Shown here in pieces: positions 21,866-31,796 of a stretch of DNA of 64,000 bases. Each line of letters begins with the position of its first letter. Within the stretch, counting starts at the first letter, position 1. The stretch lies in the NCBI GenBank assembly GCA_023374045.1, contig CM041779.1, forward strand, positions 145,081,485-145,145,484. The letters are read 5' to 3'. Source of the stretch: Limonium bicolor (Eukaryota; Streptophyta; Magnoliopsida; Caryophyllales; Plumbaginaceae). The notes beneath the pieces were generated by a model, which was given only the letters and a program-made list of their open reading frames with translations, did not search any database and was not told the origin of the DNA. A program made the translations under genes and the position numbers.

Positions 21866-23230
21866 ATGATGAACAGACTAGTACCAGTGCCTGGAGAGAA
21901 GAAGTGCCCTAGGAAAGTGAACAGGAGCAGGGCAGAGGAAAGACCCAGTGAAGGACAAGCTCCAATGACCCCCTACCAAGTGGAGCGTCACCAGGAGACG
22001 ACCTTTGCCAAGGAACTCAGGGACTACTGCGCTCAGATGAAAGGCCCTGACGAGCCGCTGCTGGCTGGACTTGCCAGAATGTGTAGAGTGGTCGTTGACT
22101 ATGAAGCCTTGTTCGAGTCAGTCACTTATTGGGATTCAACGGACCATCTATACCGCTTCAACCTCCAAGAGTTAATTATCTTGCCTGCTGAGATGGATGC
22201 ACTGGTTAAGATCAAGCCCCATCAAAGATGCCCACCATCCCCGTCGAGCGATCGCATACTCCGAAGTTCGCAGCTGATTTTCTGGGGGTAAGGATCGAGG
22301 AGGTTGAAAGTTTTGGTAGCATGAGCATACGCCTGTGAGATCTCTGCAACAATTCTACCAACCATACTATCCCAAAAGCACAAAAGGCGAGTGCTTGACC
22401 TCTGCATCATGGGGCTTTATCTGTTTCGACAAAGAGACTTGAGGATCAACCCACGAGTAATCTACCTGCTGAAGGCCTTAGAAGAAGGAAAAAGTATCGG
22501 GACGGTGGTCGTGGCCGAGATGGTGAGAGCTTTGGACCGCTGGAAGGAGTCCGGAGCCTTGGAAACCTTTTTCTTAGGAAGCCCGCTCCTTCTCCAATAT
22601 GGTTTTGATCACCTCGGGCTGATGAAGAAGGTGGAGGTGTATAAAGTGGTGAATATAGATACTTTCCCGAGCCCGACTGAAGCGAGCACAAAAGCCTGAA
22701 GCAGGATGGAGAGCTTACTTTATGGACCGTTGTTATGATTGGCAGATTAATTGGATTTTGCGTGACTGGGATTTCAAGGGGGAACTGTTCAATCAGCTCA
22801 TCAGGAGGATGGGTGACATTGATAGGCTAGAAAGGTTTATCACTATTTTCCCTTCAGAGCGATGCGCCAATTCGGTCGAGAGCAGACCGTACCCGGAGCC
22901 AGAAGCAATGTCTCGGTAGATCGTCGGTACACAGATAGTAGCATCAACTACATTGCTGGGGTTTATAACTCCGGAATGAAGTGGGCCATCTTCAAGATTA
23001 AGTACTTTGGTTTGAGCAAGAGTATCAAACATGGTTGACTATGCACGTCGATCGGATGATAAAAAGTGCTTATGACCCGCACCACTCAGCAGTCACCCAA
23101 GATCCACGACTGTCGATTGTGGAGGACCTGCAACCGATTCCCACTACCCGTCAGGAGAGAAAGAGGGAGAAAGAGGAGTGCAAGCGGCGGAAGACTATCG
23201 GCTGATCTCCTATGCTATCACCCGTTACTA
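21866..23230 (+). pseudogene. Ogre-type ORF1 (upstream of gag), broken
   Basis: Ogre elements have an extra ORF of unknown function before gag. Here it is split: 21866-22291 (TPYQVERHQETTFAKEL), a stretch in another frame (AADFLGVRIEEVESFG near 22270-22320), 22391-22699 (MGLYLFRQRDLRINPRVI, then LLKALEEGKSIGTVVVAEMV) and 22722-22919 (CYDWQINWILRDWDF). The GLYLF...LLKALEEG pattern resembles the plant retroelement ORF1 domain often listed as DUF7745; that match is from memory. At least three frame changes are needed. The end is uncertain. No catalytic motif is seen. Confidence 0.6.
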
Positions 23231-23244
23231 GTAGAAGTTCACCC

Positions 23245-23450
23245 TTTTGAGTTGGATGTAACTCCCCTTTCCCCCTATTATGGAGTTCGGCTATGTAATC
23301 GAAATTTGACTATTCGGATGTAATTTTCCCCTCTTTTGAATTTGGATGTAACTCCCCTTCCCCCTTATCGTGGAGTTCGGCTATGTAATATTATCTAACA
23401 TTATGTTTTCCCCTATGAACTCGGATGTAACCCCCATTTTCCCCGACATA
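23245..23450 (+). repeat. Short tandem repeat between ORF1 and gag
   Basis: Two to three units of about 100 bp are built from GGATGTAACTCCCCTTTCCC and GGAGTTCGGCTATGTAAT. There is no coding sense. The unit lies in the ORF1-gag spacer (about 23231-23687). Confidence 0.7.
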
Positions 23451-23792
23451 TGCAATCGATCGAGCAATGAAATAGTATGACGTTTATTCTTGGAAATGGA
23501 AATCGGCTTGTGCGCCTTTTCCGCTTTATCATTTTACAAAGGATTTAATTATTGAAATACCTCGTTTCACACAACATCGGGGACCCTCCTTTTCACCTCT
23601 TCTTCATTTTTAAGTTACATTCATACTAACATCGTCCACACATTCCATATTCCCTGGTATCGCAGAAACCAACCAGAGCAGAGCAGAGTGTCAGGAGTTT
23701 TCTACCAATTTTGCCAACATTACTCGATTGTGGAAAAAGATTCCCGGGGCAGGCTGGCCAGTGACACTACAACTGAAACCTCATCAGAAACA

Positions 23793-25630
23793 ATGGATCA
23801 AACTCTGACGAATCCTACTGCTTCAGAAAATGCCCCGGCTGCCTCAGCTATAGAAGCAAGTGCAAGTGCAGCAAGAGCAAGTGCAAGTGCCCCGATCCCT
23901 GATCAGAACGTTCTCTACCGCATGCTGGAACAATCAGCGAAGAATGAAAGGATGATGAGGCAGACAATTGAACGTCTGGAGGAAGAGCTGCGCAGAGAAA
24001 GAATGAGCAAAGGGAAGGAGCCTTACCTTACTGATCCAGAAGATGATTATATCGACGAGACACCCAAGCTCACATTTACCCAAAACCCCATGTTCAATAC
24101 CACACCACAACCAAACAATGAACACACCACCATTCCCCCCACAACCTTTCAATGGCTGACTTACTTTCTGGGGCACCCATGCCACCACCAATCTTGACCA
24201 CAACCACAACTGTTCCAACCACTTTCCCAAAATTACCACCATTTCTACCAACTGGGCTGCCCTCAAATTGCTAACATGAACTGGTCTAGACCACCTGAGA
24301 CTTTCTACCCGAATTCACCTATCCCGATCCGATCCAGATGAGACAATATCAGTACACCGCTCCAGGACATGCTGTCCGTTTCGAAGAAGCTATTCCCCAC
24401 ACTCACTACTGCCACACCCATCAAGTCACCTAATCCATGGGTATCAACAACCTCAAACTCAACCCCTTCCTACTGAAAACCCCCTCTAACATGGAGGACT
24501 GGAAGAAATCTGTGAAAGAAGAGCTGCTGGCTGAAGTGCGGCTAGGGGAACGAGCCAAGATGCTTGGCTTCCGCTATTTTAGCATGAAGCCGAGCTCTAA
24601 GCTTCCGGAAAATTTAAAACTCCCTGAAATCTCGAAATATGCTGGGAAAGGAGACCCCAGACATCACCTTTCTCAGTTTGATCGGGTAATGACAATGCAT
24701 GGGTTGAACGATGAGATGAAAATTATATGCTTCCCTAGCTATCTAGAAGGATCTGCACAAGCATGGGTTTCAAGGCTAGATCTCTCTGGGAAAAATTGGA
24801 GGAAGTTTATCAGGCCTTCGTCGAGCAGTACAGCTACAATGCCCATCTAGGGTCACCCGCAGAGACCTCGAGACCATGAGGCAGAGAAATAATGAGACAG
24901 TCATGGAATTCATCAATCGCTGGAGGGAGGTGGCCGGCCAAATGCTTGATCGCCCTACCGAAGATGAGCAGATAAGAATAATAATCTCATGTCTGGAGGG
25001 TCCATACTCAGATCATCTAAAGTCCCTTGGGATTTGTGACTTCAAACATCTGAAAGCTGCTGCTTCGGCTGCCGAAGAGTTAGCACTGACAGGAAGATTA
25101 AAAGGGTTGAACCTCCCTGGATCAGGACCCAGAACTTCATACCATCAGAACCCCAGCCAAACCGTGATAGCAGCAACAATCACAACAACAATGACAACAA
25201 CAAAGCTATCCCAACACCTCCAGTGAATCAGGTGCAACCTAGAACCCTCACCGACTACCAACCCCCCACACCTCCAGTGCATCAGGCACAATCCTCCGGA
25301 ACAACTCAGAACTATCGGGCGATGCCTCCTCCCCGTGATTTTCAAACCCGACCCCAGCGACAATACTCAACATTGGGGATGCCGTTGAATAAGGCGTACA
25401 AAAAGTTGAAAGAGAGTGGTTTCCTTCTGAAGCACCCAAATCCCAAACCAGGAATCACCCAACTTGGGCCTGATACGAAAAGCTTCTGTGAATACCATCT
25501 GATGAAGGGGCATAGTACAGAAAACTGTAGAGCATTGCGTCATGCTGTGCAAGATCTAATTGATACAGGAGAGGTGCAATTCCCCAACGCCAATCCAAAT
25601 CCCAAAATAATTCCATCCCCCAGCATGTAA
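23793..25630 (+). pseudogene. gag: gag of element B, frameshifted
   Basis: The likely start is ATG 23793 (MDQTLTN), in a frame that is open from 23688. An alanine/serine-rich N-terminus is followed by a charged helix (RLEEELRRERMSKGK), a linker, and the capsid-like core in two further frames: 24437-24850 (LPEISKYAGKGDPRHHL, AQAWVSRLD) and 24876-25226 (VMEFINRWREVAGQML). A zinc-knuckle-like motif follows in 25223-25630 (FCEYHLMKGHSTENC, then LIDTGEV). This order is typical of Ty3/gypsy Ogre/Tat Gag. At least three frameshifts break it; some may be consensus errors, given the indel pattern of the window. Confidence 0.85.
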
Positions 25631-25682
25631 ATATGATAAGGTTCAGAGAAAGAGAAGGAATCTGCCAGACCTTCGCAGAATT

Positions 25683-26800
25683 GTGAAAGCTGACGACATT
25701 GGGAGTACGACGGAATTGACCCGACGGAATCCCTCCCCATTTGTCATACCCACACCGATATTAGAAACCTTCAAGGTTCCCCGCCCGGAGATTCATTTCG
25801 ATATACCCTCCTTGATGAGGGAGTATTTGAATGAGAAAAATAGGGCTCAAAACACTGTCAACCAGTTAAGGTATCAAAGGAAAGTGCCAATCTTCTTCCG
25901 ATATTGCATGGGTCGACCGATAGAAAGGAATTTGGAAACTTTGCTGGTATTAGCTTCTGAGGCAGAGGGCCTCTACAAAAAAATGAAGGCGCTAGAAGTT
26001 GTTGAGGCTTGGTGCCGCCAAAAAGTCCTTGAGAAGCAAAGAAAGAGAAACACCGTCATGTGCAACGTGATTATGATCACCGATGAGGATGAAAATCCAC
26101 CAGCTATGACCTCTGTTCGTACCATTTCTGATAGCAGACGAGGAAAAACACAATGATGACCGTGAGAAAATCAATCACCTCACCCACTCAGGAAAACATT
26201 ATAAGCCGGCCGAACTTGTTGAAGAGATCGTATCACTACCCCAGAAAGTCCACGATCTCACTTTGAGTGAACCGGAAAACAAATTGGCTGGAGAAGAGGA
26301 ACACAAGAATGCAGTGGCCCGACATCTTAAAATGGATAAAAACAAACGGTCAGTGTAGACACCATTGTAGCCCACTTGACCCAAACCCCCGCTGTGGCCA
26401 TCACCTTCACGGACGAGGAAATCTCATGCCAGTCTGGACGAGCCCTCTACATATCTGTGAAGGCTGGGGTTTCAATGTTCCCAGGACACTCATCGATGAC
26501 GGTGCTGAAGTGAATGTTTGCCCGCTGCGTGTTGCTCGACACATGGGGTATAATGATCTCAAACCTGTGGAGATGACTTTAAGCGCATATGATAATAGCC
26601 ACAGAAAAGTGTTGGGGATGATCACTGCATCGATCCAAATCGAGGATGTCTCCTTCTCTGTCGAAGTGATGGTCATTGATATCTCTTCCACCTTCAACTT
26701 GTTGCTGGGCCGGAATTTCATGGACCAAATTAAGGGTGTGCCCTCAGTGGTCCACCAAAAACTCAAATTTAAGCATGAGGACGGATTGTGGAAGTGCTAG
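25683..26800 (+). pseudogene. gag-protease junction and aspartic protease of B
   Basis: 25683-26156 is a Gag C-terminal or linker region (VPRPEIHFDIPSLMREYL). 26267-26800 holds the retropepsin. The active-site motif is LIDDGAEVNVCPL, where family members mostly have D-[ST]-G or D-G-[SG]; here it reads D-D-G-A. A flap-like VLGMI and the C-terminal LLLGRNFM follow. Just upstream a different frame carries AVAITFTDEEI, which belongs before the active site in Ogre polyproteins, so a frameshift lies near 26450. The enzyme would cut the Gag-Pol polyprotein. The protein is likely inactive in this copy. Confidence 0.85.
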
Positions 26801-27650
26801 GAGAGCAAGGACTGAATCTCAACTGTTTAGATCAAAACACCAGGTCGACAAGAGCTTACCCTTGGCGGGTTCACAGTGGCAAAACCGGCGCAACAGGGGA
26901 ATGGGTTAGGAAAGGAGCTGCAGGGCGTGGTAGAGCCACTAGTGCCATATGCTGGAGGTCGAGGAGCAGGCTTAGGATTCGCAGAGGCGCCAGGTATGAT
27001 ACTAACAGACTCACATGTAACTTCCGTAGACAATTCCTTATCAGTTTATCTAGAACCGTACATATCTGTGAGTTATGATGAGCAGAGAGTGGTTCGGGCT
27101 CGGGAGCATCTAGAGACAATGGAGTGGGAGAGCTGGTGGACCACTTACTCTCCCTCAACTCATGCCTTAAAGACCATGACGGCAAGGAATGCGACCAAGG
27201 AATGCCCGAAGGAGTAGCGGAGAGCAGAGTCACGATCATCAGTCTTCAAGGACCCCGCACCCTCGGTAGATGGTCATGGAGCATGTCTTGTCAAGAAAGG
27301 GGAGCCGACTCTACAGGAGCTTTACATAGTTAGTCTAGCTAGCAGTAGTGATGATAGTAATGGTGGTAGCAATAGCGGTAGTATCAGTGATGGTAGCAAT
27401 GGCAGTTGTAATGAAGACATCGACAATACAAACAGAATCGAAATAGGAGAAGGATCGTCACCATCTATTTTCACTTGTAAAGATGGTGGCAATTTTCTGT
27501 CAATCACCGACTTATCCAACTCCTCGTATAATAATGAAAATTCAGTTTATTCAGAAAATTCGTCTCCTTTGTCGCTTGATTCATTGCAAACTTATGAGGC
27601 CGAAGAAGAGGAATATGATGAAGAAAACATGCTTCCTACAGAACAGTACT
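26801..27650 (+). pseudogene. Protease-to-RT linker of B, then deletion point
   Basis: Fragments in changing frames follow the protease, including AEAPGMILTDSHVTSVD, GACLVKKGEPTLQELYIV, a serine/asparagine/glycine-rich tract (SSSDDSNGGSNSGSISDGS) and an acidic end (TYEAEEEEYDEENMLP). Ogre proteins have an acidic linker here, before reverse transcriptase. No YxDD-type RT motif, RNase H or integrase HHCC/DDE motif follows. The next recognisable part is the integrase C-terminus at about 27660, so around 4 kb of pol is lost at about 27640-27665. Confidence 0.7.
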
Positions 27651-27675
27651 CCACCCACACCCAGATATCCAAGTA

Positions 27676-27861
27676 GATTTCATTCTGAAAGAGTTGAGAA
27701 AAGATCTGCCAGACCCACGAGGGAAACTCAGGCCGAACTGGGTGGGCCCTTATCTGGTGAAAGAAATAACCCCTCATGGTGCTGTATTACTGATAGATGT
27801 AGATGGGGAAGAATTTCAAAGCCTTGTCAATCTCGACTGGTTGAAACGATATTATGTCTGA
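27676..27861 (+). pseudogene. C-terminus of integrase of B
   Basis: The frame starting at 27676 reads FILKELRKDLPDPRGKLRPN and then WVGPYLVKEITPHGAVLLID, ending LDWLKRYYV before TGA at 27859-27861. The R-P-N-W-x-G-P-Y-x-V block is the GPY/F-type module near the C-terminus of Ty3/gypsy integrase, and the end fits Ogre Pol. The catalytic core is absent. Confidence 0.85.
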
Positions 27862-29640
27862 ACCGTCATAAAAATCCAAAAAAAACCACATGCATCCATT
27901 CAAAAATCCAAAAAACGCATCCATACAAAATATCTAAAAAAAAATGCATCCACACAAAAGTTATTTATCATCTGCATTAGGTTTAGCTTAATTGCATTTG
28001 CATTTGCATATCCCTAGTGTCGAGGTGCATCTCGATCTTTAATTCTAGGAAAGTCACATAAGTCATCAAAGGCCGCCGAACTCTTGCATCATTTTCCGCG
28101 AAGAGGTCTTGAAAGGATTTCTAACCTCCCGTGAGAGTTGAGTGTATGAGAGAAACGCAGAGTGTGTAAAACCCGGAGCGCTTGACATTTAAATTTCGAA
28201 ACATGTGAGGATCCCACTTCACGAACCAATTGACAGAAGGCGTTACCATTCATGTCAGAATTTGGGAATAGTAGAGGAAGCAATTATTTGTCGATAGGGA
28301 TGACGAGGCATCTAGGATCGAAGAAAAACCTCCACTTGGCCAGAAGCCCTTTTGACCCTAAAAAATGACCCCTTAGTGAGCCCCGCTGAGCCTTTCATTG
28401 AAAATCTTTTCGGAAATAGCTCCACAACATGCCACCCCACACACATCACACGATGACCCGCCCCTGCAAAAGAGGATAAAAGAGCCAGAGCCATGGTCTC
28501 TTCCCCGCAATCTAAAGCATGAAAGAAAGCTTGAAAGAGAAATACCCAAAGAAGATGAAAATGAAAGAGATGAAACACAAAAAACTCAAAAGTAAAGAGA
28601 GGAAACGAAAGCCTCATGTCACGCGAAACAGTCACTCTCGAGGAATAGAGAAGTACGAAGATGTCAAACACAAAAAGTGCAAATAAACTACTCAAGGAAA
28701 GTAGTAAATCAAAATGGAAACACATCATGATCCGCACAAATGCGAAAGAAGTCCGAAACCATTCCACCCATGGCAAAGGCGAAACATCCTAATTTGCACA
28801 AAAGCTCCACAACTCCCAAACAAGTCCTCCTGTCCCGTGCGACATACTTACCCCAGCCCTGTTATAACCCAATGAAAGACCTCTGACCTAGAGACGAGGA
28901 TTGATTGACTCGAAGTACCAAATTTGAAATATGAACGGCAGCACACGCGTCATTCTTGACAATACAATCGTGCACAAACGAGCGTCAGAGAGATCAGGAA
29001 GAAAGAGAAAAAACGAGTGTTTACACCTCATCAAAGAAAGCCTAACTGACCTTAAGAGAGGAAACGGAAAGGTATAGGAGATCCCGAGAGACTTTTTCGG
29101 GAAGATTTTTCAAGAAGGAAGTGGCTTAGAGATGACTAATCTGACTTAACTAGAATTTTTGGTTGAGCTCACCTTGACACGACATCCCCTTTGCATTCAA
29201 TCATATCCAATTCCAAAAAATGCATGTAGGAATAGATTTGCATTCAACTCATTTCATTGGTTCAGACATAATGTCGCACGCAACAGCAACAAGATTGCAC
29301 CATAACATCCAGCTTTTTGCATATACCAGTTAAGGGCAAGCCCATCGAACAGCTGCCCCATCACATGGGGAACCTGCGGTCAATGGATTAGAAAATTAAA
29401 GACCTTCGGGCGCTGATCTGAGAAACATCCCCGCAAGACATCTCTTCGTCGCCATCAAATTCCCCATCCTCCGAAAATCATGAACTACGTAAGGTCTGAT
29501 CTCAACAGGGAGTTGAGTACGTAGGCAACCCTCTCAGGGTGCGACCCCGTCCCAAATAAACCATCCACCCCTCGAACCACGAGGTTGCCATCACTCTATG
29601 GAGGAATTCGCCTCAATCAAGAAAATCATCCCGGGGCTAC
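27862..29640 (+). mobile_element. 3' untranslated part of B
   Basis: Non-coding, purine-rich in the middle (28450-28760). A minus-strand ORF of 154 codons (28312-28776) is Phe/Leu-rich, lies opposite the purine-rich tract and looks accidental. Repeats of an ATGCATCCA-type word occur at 27890-27955. A hairpin lies at 29485-29524. Confidence 0.7.
29485..29524 (+). other. Bulged hairpin CTACGTA/TACGTAG in B
   Basis: CTACGTA (29485-29491) pairs with TACGTAG (29518-29524). Inside, CTCAAC (29501-29506) pairs with GTTGAG (29512-29517) around AGGGA. A nine-base bulge lies on the left. Related CTACGTA...TACGTAG words occur in the 3' parts of Ogre/Tat elements as I remember them; this is not verified. 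Confidence 0.65.
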
Positions 29641-29641
29641 A

Positions 29642-30450
29642 CCGGAGCCATCTCAGGGCCGTACCGGAGCCACCCAATCGCAATGGAGCCATCCGATCAT
29701 ACCGGAGCCCTCAGATCATATCAAACCCGAACCCATCAACCTTCCCAGAGTCGTTGCTCACAAGGGAGTCACAGATCAAACTGGAGCCATCCGATCATAC
29801 CGGAGCCCTCAGATCATATCAAACCCGAATTCATCAACCTTTCCAGAGTCGTTGCTCACAAGGGAGTCATAGATCAAACCGGAGCCATCTCAGTGCTATA
29901 CTGGAGGCATCTCAGCGTTATACCGGAGTCATCCCAGAACTTCCCAGGATCATTCCAAAACTCATTTCTGGAGTCATTATCGGAGCCACCCAATCGCAAT
30001 GGAGCCATCCGATCATACCGGAGCCCTCAGATCATATCAAACCCGAACCCATCAACCATCCCAGAGTCGTTGCTCACAAGGGAGTCACAGATCAAACTGG
30101 AGCCATCCGATCATACCGGAGCCCTCAGATCATATCAAATCCGAATTCATCAACCTTCCCGGAGTCGTTGCTCACAAGGGAGTCACAGATCAAACTGGAG
30201 CCATCCGATCATACCGGAGCCCTCAGATCATATCAAATCCGAATTCATCAACCTTCCCGGAGTCGTTGCTCACAAGGGAGTCATAGATCAAACCGGAGCC
30301 ATCTCAGTGCTATACCGGAGCCATCAGTGCTATACTAGAGGCATCTCAGCGTTATACCGGAGTCATCGCAGAACCTCCAGGGATCATTCCAAAGCTCTTC
30401 TCTGGAGTCATTGTCGGAGCCATCAACCGAAACCCTCTCCCGACCTCAAA
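29642..30450 (+). repeat. 98-bp tandem array of B
   Basis: Units starting GGAGCCATCCGATCATACCG at 29685, 29783, 30001, 30099 and 30197 are exactly 98 bp apart inside each block. Diverged units follow at 29881 and 30295. The two blocks are 316 bp apart, which shows a higher-order duplication. Since 98 is not a multiple of three and the unit has no stop in any forward frame, several overlapping ORFs of 95-259 codons appear; they are repeat artefacts. Confidence 0.93.
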
Positions 30451-30730
30451 AACCACACTTGACCTTTGCAGTCAAACCATGAATCTACTATTCACACCAA
30501 GGCTACCCTCCGTGCTGGAGCCATCCGATCATCTCGGAATCACCCGATCCCGTCAAACCCTGCACTCATACAGTCGAATACGACGATACCTAAGGTAGAT
30601 TTCCAACCCTCAAATCCCTCACGAGGGATCAGAGATGGCCCACAGAGAGCGCCCGACCTCGAATCAACCTACAGCCAGAAACAACTTCAGATTAACCACT
30701 TACTGCAGTGAGTTTCGCACAACTCCTTCA

Positions 30731-31680
30731 ATGCATTCTAGGCCCGTCATCAGTCCTAGAGCTAGACACCGAGATCTAGTTGAGGCCCGTTGTTAGCCCT
30801 CATGCATAACTCATATACCGGTTGTATTCTAGGCCCGTCTTTAGTCCTAGAGCTAGACATCGAGATCTAGTTGAGGCCCGTTGTTAGTCCTCATACAATT
30901 CGAAGATGCATTCTAGGCCCGTCATCAGTCCTAGAGCTAGACACCGAGATCTAGTTGAGGCCCGTCGTTAGCCCTCATGCATAACTTATATACCGGTTGT
31001 ATTCTAGGCCCGTCTTTAGTCCTAGAGCTAGACATCGAGATCTAGTTGAGGCCCGTCGTTAGTCCTCATACAATTCGAAGATGCATTCTAGGCCCGTCAT
31101 CAGTCCTAGAGCTAGACACCGAGATCTAGTTGAGGCCTGTCGTTAGCCCTCATGCATAACTTTATATACCGGTTGTATTCTAGGCCCGTCTTTAGTCCTA
31201 GAGCTAGACATCGAGATCTAGTTGAGGCCCGTCGTTAGTCCTCATACAATTCGAAGATGCATTCTAGGCCCGTCATCAGTCCTAGAGCTAGACACCGAGA
31301 CCTAGTTGAGGCCCGTCGTTAGCCCTCATGCATAACTTTTATACCGGTTGTATTCTAGGCCCGTCTTTAGTCCTAGAGCTAGACATCGAGATCTAGTTGA
31401 GGCCCGTCGTTAGTCCTCATACAATTCGAAGATGCATTCTAGGCCCGTCATCAGTCCTAGAGCTAGACACCCAGATCTAGTTGAGGCCCGTCATTAGTCC
31501 TCATGCATAGGTAGATTGGTCGTATTCTAGTCTTTAGACCTAGAGCTAGACACCGAGATCTAGTTGAGGCCCGTCGTTAGTCCTCATACCATCAACTATC
31601 ACATTCTAGGCCCGTCATAAGTCCTAACGCTAGACTCCGAAGTCTAGTTGGGGCCCGTCATAAGTCCCCACTCGTATGGT
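30731..31680 (+). repeat. 175-bp tandem array of B
   Basis: Units begin ATGCATTCTAGGCCCGTCAT at 30731, 30906, 31081, 31257 and 31432 (period 175-176). Each contains two related half-units with CCTAGAGCTAGACA and CGAGATCTAGTTGAGGCCCG. Degenerate units continue to about 31680, close to the PPT. Confidence 0.93.
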
Positions 31681-31741
31681 ACTCATATCTCACACTTGGG
31701 AATGCCCCAAGCCACAGTGAGAATTTTTGGCGTCCCGTCAA

Positions 31742-31787
31742 CCTTGATCCAATTCTACTAGCCTTCTATTGTAGAATTGAATCAAGG
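31742..31787 (+). other. Long hairpin overlapping the PPT of B
   Basis: CCTTGATCCAATTCTAC (31742-31758) pairs with GTAGAATTGAATCAAGG (31771-31787) at 16 of 17 positions, around a 12-base loop. The right arm runs into the purine tract AAGGGGAG next to the 3' LTR at 31797. Confidence 0.9.
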
Positions 31788-31796
31788 GGAGCCATC
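31784..31796 (+). other. Polypurine tract of B
   Basis: AAGGGGAGCCATC directly precedes TGTAGACACC, the first bases of the 3' LTR. It is the primer for plus-strand DNA synthesis. Confidence 0.8.

Noticed and set aside
28312..28776. Minus-strand ORF of 154 codons, Phe/Leu-rich, membrane-like
   Set aside because: Lies opposite a purine-rich untranslated tract, with no recognisable family; hydrophobic codons follow from the pyrimidine bias.
29585..30462. Overlapping plus-strand ORFs of 95-259 codons
   Set aside because: 98-bp tandem repeat read in rotating frames; no protein family features.
30731..31680. CRISPR-like regular array
   Set aside because: Units are 175 bp with no unique spacers, in plant retrotransposon DNA; it is an ordinary tandem repeat.
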